Positions 17,980 to 25,580 of a DNA stretch of 32,931 nt are shown in pieces. Numbering within the stretch: the stretch's first letter is position 1; each line of letters starts with the position of its first letter. Below the pieces are notes generated by a model, which saw only the letters and a list, made by a program, of their open reading frames with translations, made no database searches and was not told where the DNA came from. This DNA is from Nitrosomonas sp. (GTDB lineage Bacteria > Pseudomonadota > Gammaproteobacteria > Burkholderiales > Nitrosomonadaceae): positions 1-32,931 of the forward strand of contig NZ_JAIEMO010000041.1 of NCBI RefSeq assembly GCF_019752095.1, given 5' to 3'. The position numbers and the translations under genes are program-made.

Positions 17980-19473
17980 TTAGCCCAAATTTGTTTCTTT
18001 AAGCACTTCGGGATAGGGGTAAAGAATGTTTAGAGCCACGCTTTTTCCAGCAGTCTCAACGATACGAACATGCTCTCGTTTAAACTGCCGAGCGTGGTGT
18101 AAGCCGCATGAATGGGCGATCATGTTGATTTCTTTATTGACATTCCTGGCATAATTTGCAACCCGCAGATATTTTTCTTCCACCACCAATCCATTCTGTA
18201 AACGTTCATCATGTGTTGTGACGCCGGTAGGGCAAGTATTGAGATGGCAGCGCATAGCTTGAATGCAACCTAATGAAAACATAAAACCACGTGCTGTATT
18301 GATAAAATCTGCTCCAGCGCAGAGTGCCCACGCACCCTCTGCAGAGGTTACCAATTTCCCGGCAGCCACAATATAAATACGATTTCTCAATCCGGATTGC
18401 AACAAGGCGTCCACTACGCGCGGTAAGGCTTCCGAGATTGGTAGACTCACGTGATCCATTAGTGTTTGTGGAGCCGCACCGCTTCCCCCCTCCCCGCCGT
18501 CAATAGTGAGAAAATCCGGTGCGTATTCCAAACCGCGTCGGTTAATGCTATCGCATAATTCATTGATGAAATTCCATCCACCGATTGCTGTTTTAATGCC
18601 CACTGGTCGTCCAGTCAGTTCCCGGATAAAATGGATCTTATCGAGCAGTTCGTCAATGTTGTTGATATCTTTGTGACGATTCGGACTGATCGAATTCTCA
18701 TTTTCGGAGATGCCACGGATTGCAGCAATCTCACTATGTACTTTATTGGCAGGCAACAATCCCCCTTTGCCGGGCTTGGCGCCTTGTGAAAGCTTAATCT
18801 CAAATGCTTTCACAACCTTGCTCAATTCTTTTGCACGTAGCGGTGAAAAATTACCATGCTCGTCTCTTATGCCATATTTGGCGGTGCCGATTTGCATGAT
18901 CAAATCACAGGCACCTTCGAGGTGATATGGAGATAGTCCACCTTCACCGGTATTCAACCAGCAACCAGCCTGTGCGGCACCTAGTGATAAAGCGCGTACT
19001 GCTGGTTTGGAAATGGCGCCGTAGCTCATTCCACTAATATTGATGATAGATTTGGCTTCGAATGGTTGCTCGCAATAACCTTTGCCTATATTCAGTGAAG
19101 GCGTTGGTAATTGATCTTCTTCTTGAATTGGGAAGGCGGCATTGACAAAGATAACCGAGCCCGGTTGACGCAAGTCATTGGTGGAACCAAATCCAACTAG
19201 GCTACCTTTGTTCTTGGCATTTTTGTAAATCCAGCCACGTGTGGCACGATTAAATGGTAGCTCATCGCGATCATTAGCAAAGAAATATTGCCGAAAGTAT
19301 TTACCTTGTCGTTCGAAAATGTACCGCAATCGACCAATAACTGGAAAATTTCGTAGCACAGAATGTTTTTTCTGCGTGACATCTTCAATAAACCAAAATA
19401 CGACCATGCCGATGGCGGCAATACCTAACATCGTGGCGATACTGTAGATGATTAAGTCAATTGCGCCGGACAT
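17980..19473 (-). CDS. Membrane-anchored FMN-binding glutamate synthase family protein
   Basis: A 497-residue protein corresponding to the synthase (FMN) part of GltB without the glutaminase domain or the beta-helix domain. One N-terminal transmembrane helix is at about 8-28. The barrel contains NISGMSYGAISKPAVRAL, the PGKGGLLPANKV flavin/glutamate region, and DGGEGGSGAAP for phosphate binding. The [3Fe-4S] spacing Cx5Cx4C is present at C403, C409 and C414 (GCIQAMRCHLNTC). Such stand-alone proteins are common in proteobacteria, but their reaction is not established; they lack a way to make ammonia from glutamine within the chain. It diverges from nadC across a 131-bp gap. Confidence 0.9.
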   Translation of the reverse strand: MSGAIDLIIYSIATMLGIAAIGMVVFWFIEDVTQKKHSVLRNFPVIGRLRYIFERQGKYFRQYFFANDRDELPFNRATRGWIYKNAKNKGSLVGFGSTNDLRQPGSVIFVNAAFPIQEEDQLPTPSLNIGKGYCEQPFEAKSIINISGMSYGAISKPAVRALSLGAAQAGCWLNTGEGGLSPYHLEGACDLIMQIGTAKYGIRDEHGNFSPLRAKELSKVVKAFEIKLSQGAKPGKGGLLPANKVHSEIAAIRGISENENSISPNRHKDINNIDELLDKIHFIRELTGRPVGIKTAIGGWNFINELCDSINRRGLEYAPDFLTIDGGEGGSGAAPQTLMDHVSLPISEALPRVVDALLQSGLRNRIYIVAAGKLVTSAEGAWALCAGADFINTARGFMFSLGCIQAMRCHLNTCPTGVTTHDERLQNGLVVEEKYLRVANYARNVNKEINMIAHSCGLHHARQFKREHVRIVETAGKSVALNILYPYPEVLKETNLG

Positions 19474-19503
19474 ACTGTTTCCTTATTATGCTGGGTAATC
19501 TAT

Positions 19504-19535
19504 ATACTATCTGTTCAACTGCCGTAAGTGAACAG
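19504..19535 (-). promoter_or_regulatory. Candidate promoter with operator-like inverted repeat
   Basis: On the minus strand a TTCACT -35 (plus 19527-19532) and a TAGTAT -10 (plus 19504-19509) are spaced 17 bp apart, about 30 nt before the glutamate synthase-like gene. A perfect 7-bp inverted repeat CTGTTCA/TGAACAG (plus 19511-19517 and 19529-19535, 11-nt spacer) fills the spacer and overlaps the -35. The placement is what a repressor site would look like. The same region also faces nadC. Confidence 0.4.
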
Positions 19536-19604
19536 CCTGGGTATTGTAAAATGAAAATACTGATCTTTTTTTCTTTACCGGGTTGAGATTAAAAGGTAAA
19601 ACAA

Positions 19605-20459
19605 TTGAAAGATTTACACGATGAAATTCACGACAACGTTACGCGTGCGTTGCAAGAAGATATTGGTTCTGGCGACTTGACCGCATCACTGATTCCGAGC
19701 GAAAGCACATTGAGTGCCGTGGTAATCAGTAGAGAAGATGCGGTATTGTGTGGCGTACAATGGTTTGAAGCCTGTTTTCTGGAATTAGCTTCGAGAACGA
19801 TTATCACTTGGTTTGCCAAAGATGGAGATTTTGTTCAATCAGGGCAAAAGCTCTGTGAGATCCAAGGAGGTTCTCGTGATTTATTAACCGCAGAACGTTC
19901 CGCGCTGAATTTTCTGCAAACGCTATCTGCTGTAGCGACACAAACAAAACGTTTTGTCGACGCCATTGTGGGCACCAAGGCAGTCATTGTGGATACGCGT
20001 AAAACACTGCCTGGATTGCGCCTAGCGCAAAAATATGCTGTGACATGCAGCGGAGGTGTCAATCATCGCTTGGGTTTATATGATGGGATTCTGATCAAGG
20101 AAAATCACATCATCGCGGCAGGGAGCATCCAATCCGCTTTAAACAAAGCACAGGCAATTGCGCCTCCCGGAACTATTATACAAATTGAAGTGGAATCGTT
20201 GTCGGAATTACAAGAAGCTCTAGCGGCTGGAGCTATCATGGTGCTGTTAGATAATTTTTCGTTGAGTCAGTTATCGGAGGCAGTCATATTGGCTCATCAG
20301 ATATCTGGACGGCAGGTAATATTGGAAGCATCCGGCAACATAACACTAGACAATGTGCGCCAGGTGGCTGAAACCGGTATTGACCGAATCTCAGTCGGTG
20401 GCTTAACCAAAAATATTCAAGCGATTGACTTGTCGATGCGATTTAAAAAATTAGAGTAA
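19605..20459 (+). CDS. nadC: Nicotinate-nucleotide pyrophosphorylase (carboxylating), QPRTase
   Basis: A 284-residue type II phosphoribosyltransferase. It converts quinolinate and PRPP to nicotinate mononucleotide in de novo NAD synthesis. Family signatures are clear: ALQEDIGSGDLT near the N-terminus, AERSALNFLQTLSAVAT (97-112), TRKTLPGLR (131-139), HRLGLYDGILIKENHI (154-169) and the C-terminal GIDRISVGGLTK. The start is TTG with an AAAAGG site upstream; the nearby ATG at 19621 is out of frame, and the first family-conserved residues lie only about 10 codons in. It runs convergent with cysG. Confidence 0.95.
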   Translation: MKDLHDEIHDNVTRALQEDIGSGDLTASLIPSESTLSAVVISREDAVLCGVQWFEACFLELASRTIITWFAKDGDFVQSGQKLCEIQGGSRDLLTAERSALNFLQTLSAVATQTKRFVDAIVGTKAVIVDTRKTLPGLRLAQKYAVTCSGGVNHRLGLYDGILIKENHIIAAGSIQSALNKAQAIAPPGTIIQIEVESLSELQEALAAGAIMVLLDNFSLSQLSEAVILAHQISGRQVILEASGNITLDNVRQVAETGIDRISVGGLTKNIQAIDLSMRFKKLE

Positions 20460-20533
20460 TGCACTTATAAATCAGTTTCATTCTTTTCCATTCAAGAAAT
20501 CGATTTTATAGCAATTAAATTACCCTAAGAATT

Positions 20534-21922
20534 TTAAGATGCCGGTTCAAACCATGCGAGCTTTTTGTGCAGTTTGACAACCTCTCCTACAATGATCAGT
20601 GTAGGAGGAGCCAAGTTTGCAGCTGCGGCCAAGTTAGGTAGTGTTTGTAGAGTTCCAGTCACAATTTTTTGTTTTTGTGTCGTGCCTTGCTGAATGATTG
20701 CCGTAGGTGTGGAGATTGGTAAGCCGTGTGCGATCAGTTGCTGGCATAACACGGGTAGTCCCAGCAATCCCATATAGATCACAATGGTTTGGTTAGGGCG
20801 TGCGAGGTGTTGCCAGTCAAGATCAATCGTATTATTTTTTAGATGACCGGTGACAAAAATACATGATTGCGCGTAATCTCGGTGTGTCAACGGAATCCCG
20901 GAGTATGCTGCAACCCCCGATGCAGCCGTAATGCCTGGCACAACCTGAAAAGGAATATGATATTCAGCCAAAGTTTCAATTTCTTCACCACCGCGGCCAA
21001 AAATAAAAGGATCACCACCTTTAAGTCGCAATACTCGTTTACCTGCTTGCGCTAACCGCACCAGCAGTTGATTGATTGATTCTTGTTCCAGTGTATGGCA
21101 GTTACGCTCTTTGCCGGCATAAATGCGCATGGCGTCGCGGCGCACCATGTCAAGAATTGCAGTCGAGACTAGACGGTCATAAACAACAACATCGGCTTGC
21201 TGCATCAGCCGCATGGCACGGAAAGTGAGTAAATCAGGATTGCCTGGCCCGGCACCGACCAAATAAACCTCGCCTTGCAGTGGCTCGTCTTTTTCCTGTT
21301 GCAGGGACTGTAGTAAATAATCTTGTGCAGCTTTATCTTTTCCAGCCAACACCATTTCAGTGAATGGACCTTGCAAGATTTTTTCCCAGAAAACACGTCG
21401 TTTTTCCGAGTGAGTAAAATGTTGCTTGACGTGCTGACGAAATTTTCCCGAAATGGTTGCTATGCGTGCATAGGCAACGGGTATTATGGTTTCCAGTTGA
21501 GCTCGCAGTAGTCTCGCCAGTACCGGGGATTGTCCGCCACTGGATACAGCGATTATAAGCGGTGAGCGGTCGACGATGGATGGCATAATAAAGGTGCATA
21601 ATTTTGGACTATCCACGACATTAACCGGAATTTGCCGTTGTTGTGCTGCTTCTGAAACTTGCTGGTTTATGGTTCGATTATTCGTCGCAGCGATAACGAG
21701 CGCAATATTATGTAGATGTCTGGGCTGAAAGCATTCGGCGTTATGGCTGATCTTGCTGCTAGCAACGTACTTATTTAAAGCGCTATTCAGCTCGGGCGCA
21801 ACTACTGATACTTGCGCGCCGGCTTGGAGTAACAGTATAACTTTGCGCGTAGCGACTTCGCCGCCTCCTACGACCAGACAGGCTTTATCTTTGATATTTA
21901 AAAAAATTGGCAGGAAATCCAT
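20534..21922 (-). CDS. cysG: Siroheme synthase CysG (trifunctional)
   Basis: A 462-residue fusion that makes siroheme from uroporphyrinogen III. The N-terminal half (about 1-210) is the NAD-dependent precorrin-2 dehydrogenase/ferrochelatase (Met8/CysGB), with Rossmann motif VVGGGEVATRK and SSGGQSPVLARLLR. The C-terminal half (about 218-460) is the SAM-dependent uroporphyrinogen III methyltransferase, with VYLVGAGPGNPDLLT, RLKGGDPFIFGRGGEE and YMGLLGL. Length matches E. coli CysG (457). Siroheme serves sulfite and nitrite reductases. It lies downstream of pstS, separated by a long-stem hairpin that leaves only 37 bp before the start. Confidence 0.96.
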   Translation of the reverse strand: MDFLPIFLNIKDKACLVVGGGEVATRKVILLLQAGAQVSVVAPELNSALNKYVASSKISHNAECFQPRHLHNIALVIAATNNRTINQQVSEAAQQRQIPVNVVDSPKLCTFIMPSIVDRSPLIIAVSSGGQSPVLARLLRAQLETIIPVAYARIATISGKFRQHVKQHFTHSEKRRVFWEKILQGPFTEMVLAGKDKAAQDYLLQSLQQEKDEPLQGEVYLVGAGPGNPDLLTFRAMRLMQQADVVVYDRLVSTAILDMVRRDAMRIYAGKERNCHTLEQESINQLLVRLAQAGKRVLRLKGGDPFIFGRGGEEIETLAEYHIPFQVVPGITAASGVAAYSGIPLTHRDYAQSCIFVTGHLKNNTIDLDWQHLARPNQTIVIYMGLLGLPVLCQQLIAHGLPISTPTAIIQQGTTQKQKIVTGTLQTLPNLAAAANLAPPTLIIVGEVVKLHKKLAWFEPAS

Positions 21923-21959
21923 TGCATTCGCGATTTATTTTTTATAAATGATAAAAGAA

Positions 21960-22007
21960 GTGCTGATCAATTCTGAGCCAAATAGAAGCTTTTGAGTTGA
22001 TCAGCAC
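21960..22007 (-). terminator. Terminator-like hairpin between pstS and cysG
   Basis: GTGCTGATCAA (21960-21970) and TTGATCAGCAC (21997-22007) form a perfect 11-bp stem around a 26-nt loop. On the minus strand it lies about 30 nt after the pstS stop and is followed by the T-rich TTCTTTTATCATTT. It fits a pstS terminator despite the long loop. It could also act as a partial attenuator, since cysG starts 37 bp further on. Confidence 0.6.
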
Positions 22008-22038
22008 CTCCTTGCGTGCTGCTATTTACTACGATTAT

Positions 22039-23037
22039 CTATAAATTGGATTCCAGTTTAAGTACATCTTCCAGTTTTATGTCGATCCCGGTGCCTTTGA
22101 ACACAGTGCCCACTTTTTTCTTGTTAAAGTGTTCGAGATTGAGATCATACACTTCTTTGGAGAGCGGAAAATATTTGACCTCTGCTACCAGTTCTGTTGC
22201 ATTCTTCATATAGAAATTAATAAACTCATGTACTTCTGTTTTTTCTGTCGACTTAGCATTCACGTAAATAAATATCGGGCGTGATAATGGTTTGTAGCTG
22301 TTATTTTCTACGGTTGTGGCAGAAGGGAGCACTCCGCCATTGCCACTATCAATCGCAACAGCATTAATTTTTTTACTGTTTTCGATGTAATAGGCAAAAC
22401 CAAAGAATCCTAATGCATAGAGATCACTTGCAACACCTTGCACCAGGACGTTGTCATCTTCTGATGCGGTGAAATCGCCGCGGCTTGATTTAGCTTTACC
22501 AACAATAGCCTCAGTAAAGTATTCAAAGGTGCCAGAATCCGCGCCTGGACCGTAGAGTTTGATTCTTTTGTCTGGCCATGCTGGATTTATTTGATTCCAG
22601 TGGGTGATTTTTCCCTGCGCTGCAGGTTCCCAAATTTTTTGTAATTCTTCAACAGTGATGGTTTTGCTCCACGTATTTTTGGGATTAACAACCACAGTTA
22701 AAGCATCAAAAGCAATGGGCATTTCAATAAATTGTACCCCTTCTTTCTTACAGGCTTCCATTTCTAGTTCGGTAACTGGGCGGGATGCGTTTACGATATC
22801 GATTTCATTGCGGCAGAATTTCTTGAATCCACCACCTGTTCCAGAGATACCCACAGTGACACGAATTGCGCCGCGTTTGGCTATTTGAAAATCTTCTGCA
22901 ACGGCTTCAGTAATGGGAAAAACAGTACTTGAACCATCAATTTTCACAATTGGCGTGGCGCTGGCCGTGCCTGCATAGAAGAATACACTTAGTAGAGCTA
23001 CCGTAATGGGTGCTCTGAAGTTTAAAGAATTCAACAT
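22039..23037 (-). CDS. pstS: Periplasmic phosphate-binding protein PstS
   Basis: A 332-residue solute-binding protein for high-affinity phosphate uptake. The signal peptide ends at GTASA (cleavage after residue 27). The mature protein opens with KIDGSSTVFPITEAVAEDF, the phosphate-binding loop of the PstS/SphX class. GISGTGGGFKKFCRNEIDIVNASRP and GPGADSGTFEYFTEAI supply the other phosphate ligands (S and T near G-rich loops). It is preceded by a good Pho box. The permease and ATPase genes pstCAB are not next to it; the following gene is cysG and the preceding one glmM, so it is an orphan binding protein here. Confidence 0.94.
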   Translation of the reverse strand: MLNSLNFRAPITVALLSVFFYAGTASATPIVKIDGSSTVFPITEAVAEDFQIAKRGAIRVTVGISGTGGGFKKFCRNEIDIVNASRPVTELEMEACKKEGVQFIEMPIAFDALTVVVNPKNTWSKTITVEELQKIWEPAAQGKITHWNQINPAWPDKRIKLYGPGADSGTFEYFTEAIVGKAKSSRGDFTASEDDNVLVQGVASDLYALGFFGFAYYIENSKKINAVAIDSGNGGVLPSATTVENNSYKPLSRPIFIYVNAKSTEKTEVHEFINFYMKNATELVAEVKYFPLSKEVYDLNLEHFNKKKVGTVFKGTGIDIKLEDVLKLESNL

Positions 23038-23098
23038 GTTTATACGTGCTCCAAATGAATAAAGTAAGGGTATGAGCGTTTTGACAAAACCGCACGAT

Positions 23099-23132
23099 AT
23101 ACTATTTCAGAATTGTTACGAAATTATGACAA
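23099..23132 (-). promoter_or_regulatory. PhoB-type promoter (Pho box plus -10) of pstS
   Basis: On the minus strand TTGTCATAATTTCGTAAC (plus 23115-23132) consists of two 7-bp units, TTGTCAT and TCGTAAC, separated by AATT. This is the 11-bp-period direct repeat of a Pho box (consensus CTGTCAT per unit). Ten bases further on is TAGTAT (plus 23099-23104) as a -10, the spacing used at PhoB-activated promoters, which lack a -35. The second unit is a weak match. The ATG of pstS is about 60 nt downstream. Confidence 0.65.
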
Positions 23133-23240
23133 TTTTTATGTTTTGTTACCAAACTTGGTTTTTTCCGAATTCTGGATTATGAGCGCAGATTCTGCATAGT
23201 ATCGAGATCGTATAAGCATGTTTTGCGAGAAAATAATCGC

Positions 23241-24602
23241 TCACTCTTTACTGGCAATTTGAACGACCTCAGCGATACGTTCAGTCCAGTAATTAACTTT
23301 TTGTCTGAATTTACTCTCGACCATTACACGAATAAGAGGCTCCGTTCCAGAAGCCCGGATGAGCAGGCGCCCGTTACCATTTAAATCAGCTTCGGCTTCC
23401 TTGCGCATAGTATTGACTGCTTTATTGGTGTTGAAATTAAATGAATTGGAGATTTTTACATTGATCAGACGCTGCGGGTATAGCGATACGCCGCGCATAA
23501 ATTCTGCCAACGTTTTATGGGCATCACGCAGCGCGTATAAAACTTGCAAAGCAGATATGATGCCATCACCCGTGGTGTGTTTGTCCATACACATAATATG
23601 TCCAGAATTTTCACCACCGAGCTGCCATCCTTTCTGCTGCAGTAATTCGAGTACGTGACGGTCACCGACATTGGTTCGGAGAAAAGGGATGTGCAATTTC
23701 TTAAATTGCTCCTCAATTGCCAGATTTGTCATCAGTGTGCCTACGACACCTCCAGTGAGTTTTCTGTTCTGCTGGCGATGCTTGGCGATAATATAGATCA
23801 GTTGATCTCCATTGTAAAATCTGCCTTGTTTATCCACCATCATGACGCGATCACCATCACCATCCAATGCAATGCCTAAATCAGCATGATGTTGTTTAAC
23901 AGCTTTTTGCACTGTGGCGGCATGAGTAGCGCCGCATTCAAGATTGATATTCAATCCATTGGGCTGCACGCCTATGGTGACGACATCGGCACCTAATTCA
24001 TGCATGACATGACCGGCAATATGATACGCGGCACCATGCGCACAGTCGATTACAATACGGAGTCCACGTAGATCAAGGTGATAGGGAAAAGTGCTTTTGC
24101 AGAACTCGATATAGCGGCCAGCCGCATCGTCAATTCGTTGAACCTTGCCTAACTGTGCGGAAGACTTGGTCTCAATCGGTGTATTTAATTCAGCCTCGAT
24201 TTTGCGTTCCATTTCATCCGGAAGCTTGCTGCCGACTGCAGAAAAGAACTTTACGCCATTATCTTCAAATAAATTATGTGAGGCTGAGATAACTATACCG
24301 GCCTGCAGTCGTAATGCGCGAATCAGATAAGCTACGGCTGGGGTCGGCATCGGTCCAGACAGAAGAACATCAACGCCAGCTGCACATAATCCAGCCTCTA
24401 AGGCGGATTCCAGCATATATCCAGATACGCGAGTGTCTTTGCCAATCAGAACTGTCGGGCGCTTTCCTTCTGTTAGATGCCAGTCGGAAGCAGCTAGAAC
24501 CTTTCCAGCCGAGTAGCCCAAGTGCATAATGAAATCAGGTGTAATAGGAAACTTTCCTACTTGGCCTCGTATGCCATCTGTACCAAAATATTTTCTAGTC
24601 AA
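23241..24602 (-). CDS. glmM: Phosphoglucosamine mutase
   Basis: A 453-residue alpha-D-phosphohexomutase converting glucosamine-6-phosphate to glucosamine-1-phosphate for UDP-GlcNAc, peptidoglycan and LPS. The start is MTRKYFGTDGIRG. The phosphoserine loop SASHN has the catalytic serine at S108; the following residues are LFEDN rather than the PFYDN I remember from E. coli. The metal loop LDGDGDR, the sugar-binding GGENSGH and the phosphate-binding RASGTEPLIRVM are all present. It follows folP with a 71-bp gap, the common folP-glmM pair. Confidence 0.97.
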   Translation of the reverse strand: MTRKYFGTDGIRGQVGKFPITPDFIMHLGYSAGKVLAASDWHLTEGKRPTVLIGKDTRVSGYMLESALEAGLCAAGVDVLLSGPMPTPAVAYLIRALRLQAGIVISASHNLFEDNGVKFFSAVGSKLPDEMERKIEAELNTPIETKSSAQLGKVQRIDDAAGRYIEFCKSTFPYHLDLRGLRIVIDCAHGAAYHIAGHVMHELGADVVTIGVQPNGLNINLECGATHAATVQKAVKQHHADLGIALDGDGDRVMMVDKQGRFYNGDQLIYIIAKHRQQNRKLTGGVVGTLMTNLAIEEQFKKLHIPFLRTNVGDRHVLELLQQKGWQLGGENSGHIMCMDKHTTGDGIISALQVLYALRDAHKTLAEFMRGVSLYPQRLINVKISNSFNFNTNKAVNTMRKEAEADLNGNGRLLIRASGTEPLIRVMVESKFRQKVNYWTERIAEVVQIASKE

Positions 24603-24673
24603 TTTATGAAATTACTATTAAAGAATAAACAAAGCATTATTGGCAATTAGTTGATTAAGCAATTTTATATTTA

Positions 24674-25504
24674 TCAATCATAACCCCGGAGTGCATTGTG
24701 AATAGCAAGTGCTGCTTTACTTGCTTTGACATCATGCACACGCACAATTTTGGCGCCTTTAGCAACAGCAAGCAAGGCTGCGGCAACACTTTCATGTAAT
24801 CGCTGGTCTACATTATTCCCAGTAATCACACCTAGCATGGATTTTCGGGATAAGCCTGCCAATACGGGGGTGCCCAATGTAGTGAATTCATTGAGATGAT
24901 TAAGTAATGAAAGGTTATGTTGTAGTGTCTTGCCAAACCCAAACCCAGGATCAATAACCAGTCGGCTTAGTGCAATGCCTGCTGTGTTCGCTGCTTGGAT
25001 TCGCTGTTGCAAATAATCTTTTACCTCGGAGACAATATCTATGTAGTACGGATTGGCTTGCATATTTTGCGGCGTGCCCTGCATATGCATCAAACAAATT
25101 TGCACATGTTTATGTGGTGCTACCGCTTCCAATGCTCCTGTGTTGCGCAATGCATTAACGTCGTTAATCATGGAAGCTCCCGCCTCGATTGCATGCTTCA
25201 TCACCTCAGGCTTGGAAGTGTCAATGGAGATGGGGATAGCGGTGTCAACGAGTGCCTCCAGTACGGGTATAACGCGGCTTAATTCTTCATCAGCGCTGAC
25301 AATTTGACTCCCGGGACGCGTTGATTCTCCACCGATATCAAGAATATCGGCACCCTCGTCAATAAGGCTTCTTGCATGCGCAATGGCTTGTTGTGTTGAC
25401 AGAAAAAAACCGCCATCCGAAAAGGAATCAGGGGTTACGTTAATAATACCCATTATCAGAGGGCGATTGAATGAGGCGATAAAGTTGTGTGGAAATGAAG
25501 GCAC
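24674..25504 (-). CDS. folP: Dihydropteroate synthase
   Basis: A 276-residue TIM-barrel enzyme joining p-aminobenzoate to hydroxymethyl-dihydropterin pyrophosphate in folate synthesis; it is the sulfonamide target. Conserved loops are IMGIINVTPDSFSDGG (about 17-32), DIGGESTRPGS (about 57-67), ISIDTSKPEV, and MINDVNAL. The pterin pocket LVIDPGFGFGKT and the C-terminal RVHDVKASKAAL are also present. It lies 25 nt downstream of the palindromic terminator after ftsH, so its message either depends on read-through from ftsH or starts from a promoter inside that small gap. Confidence 0.97.
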   Translation of the reverse strand: MPSFPHNFIASFNRPLIMGIINVTPDSFSDGGFFLSTQQAIAHARSLIDEGADILDIGGESTRPGSQIVSADEELSRVIPVLEALVDTAIPISIDTSKPEVMKHAIEAGASMINDVNALRNTGALEAVAPHKHVQICLMHMQGTPQNMQANPYYIDIVSEVKDYLQQRIQAANTAGIALSRLVIDPGFGFGKTLQHNLSLLNHLNEFTTLGTPVLAGLSRKSMLGVITGNNVDQRLHESVAAALLAVAKGAKIVRVHDVKASKAALAIHNALRGYD

Positions 25505-25524
25505 AGTAAATAATAAACTAGCAA

Positions 25525-25563
25525 GTAAAAACGGGATACGATTTTATAAAATCGTATCCCGTT
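25525..25563 (-). terminator. 34-bp perfect palindrome acting as terminator after ftsH
   Basis: Bases 25530-25563 form an uninterrupted 17+17 bp palindrome (arm AACGGGATACGATTTTA, then its reverse complement, with no unpaired centre). On the minus strand it begins 17 nt after the ftsH stop, and the last arm is followed by a T5 run (plus 25527-25531 region reads as TTTTT on the minus strand). This is a strong intrinsic terminator placed between ftsH and folP. As DNA it could also extrude a cruciform or bind a dimeric protein. Confidence 0.8.
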
Positions 25564-25580
25564 AATTAAGTTATCAATGA

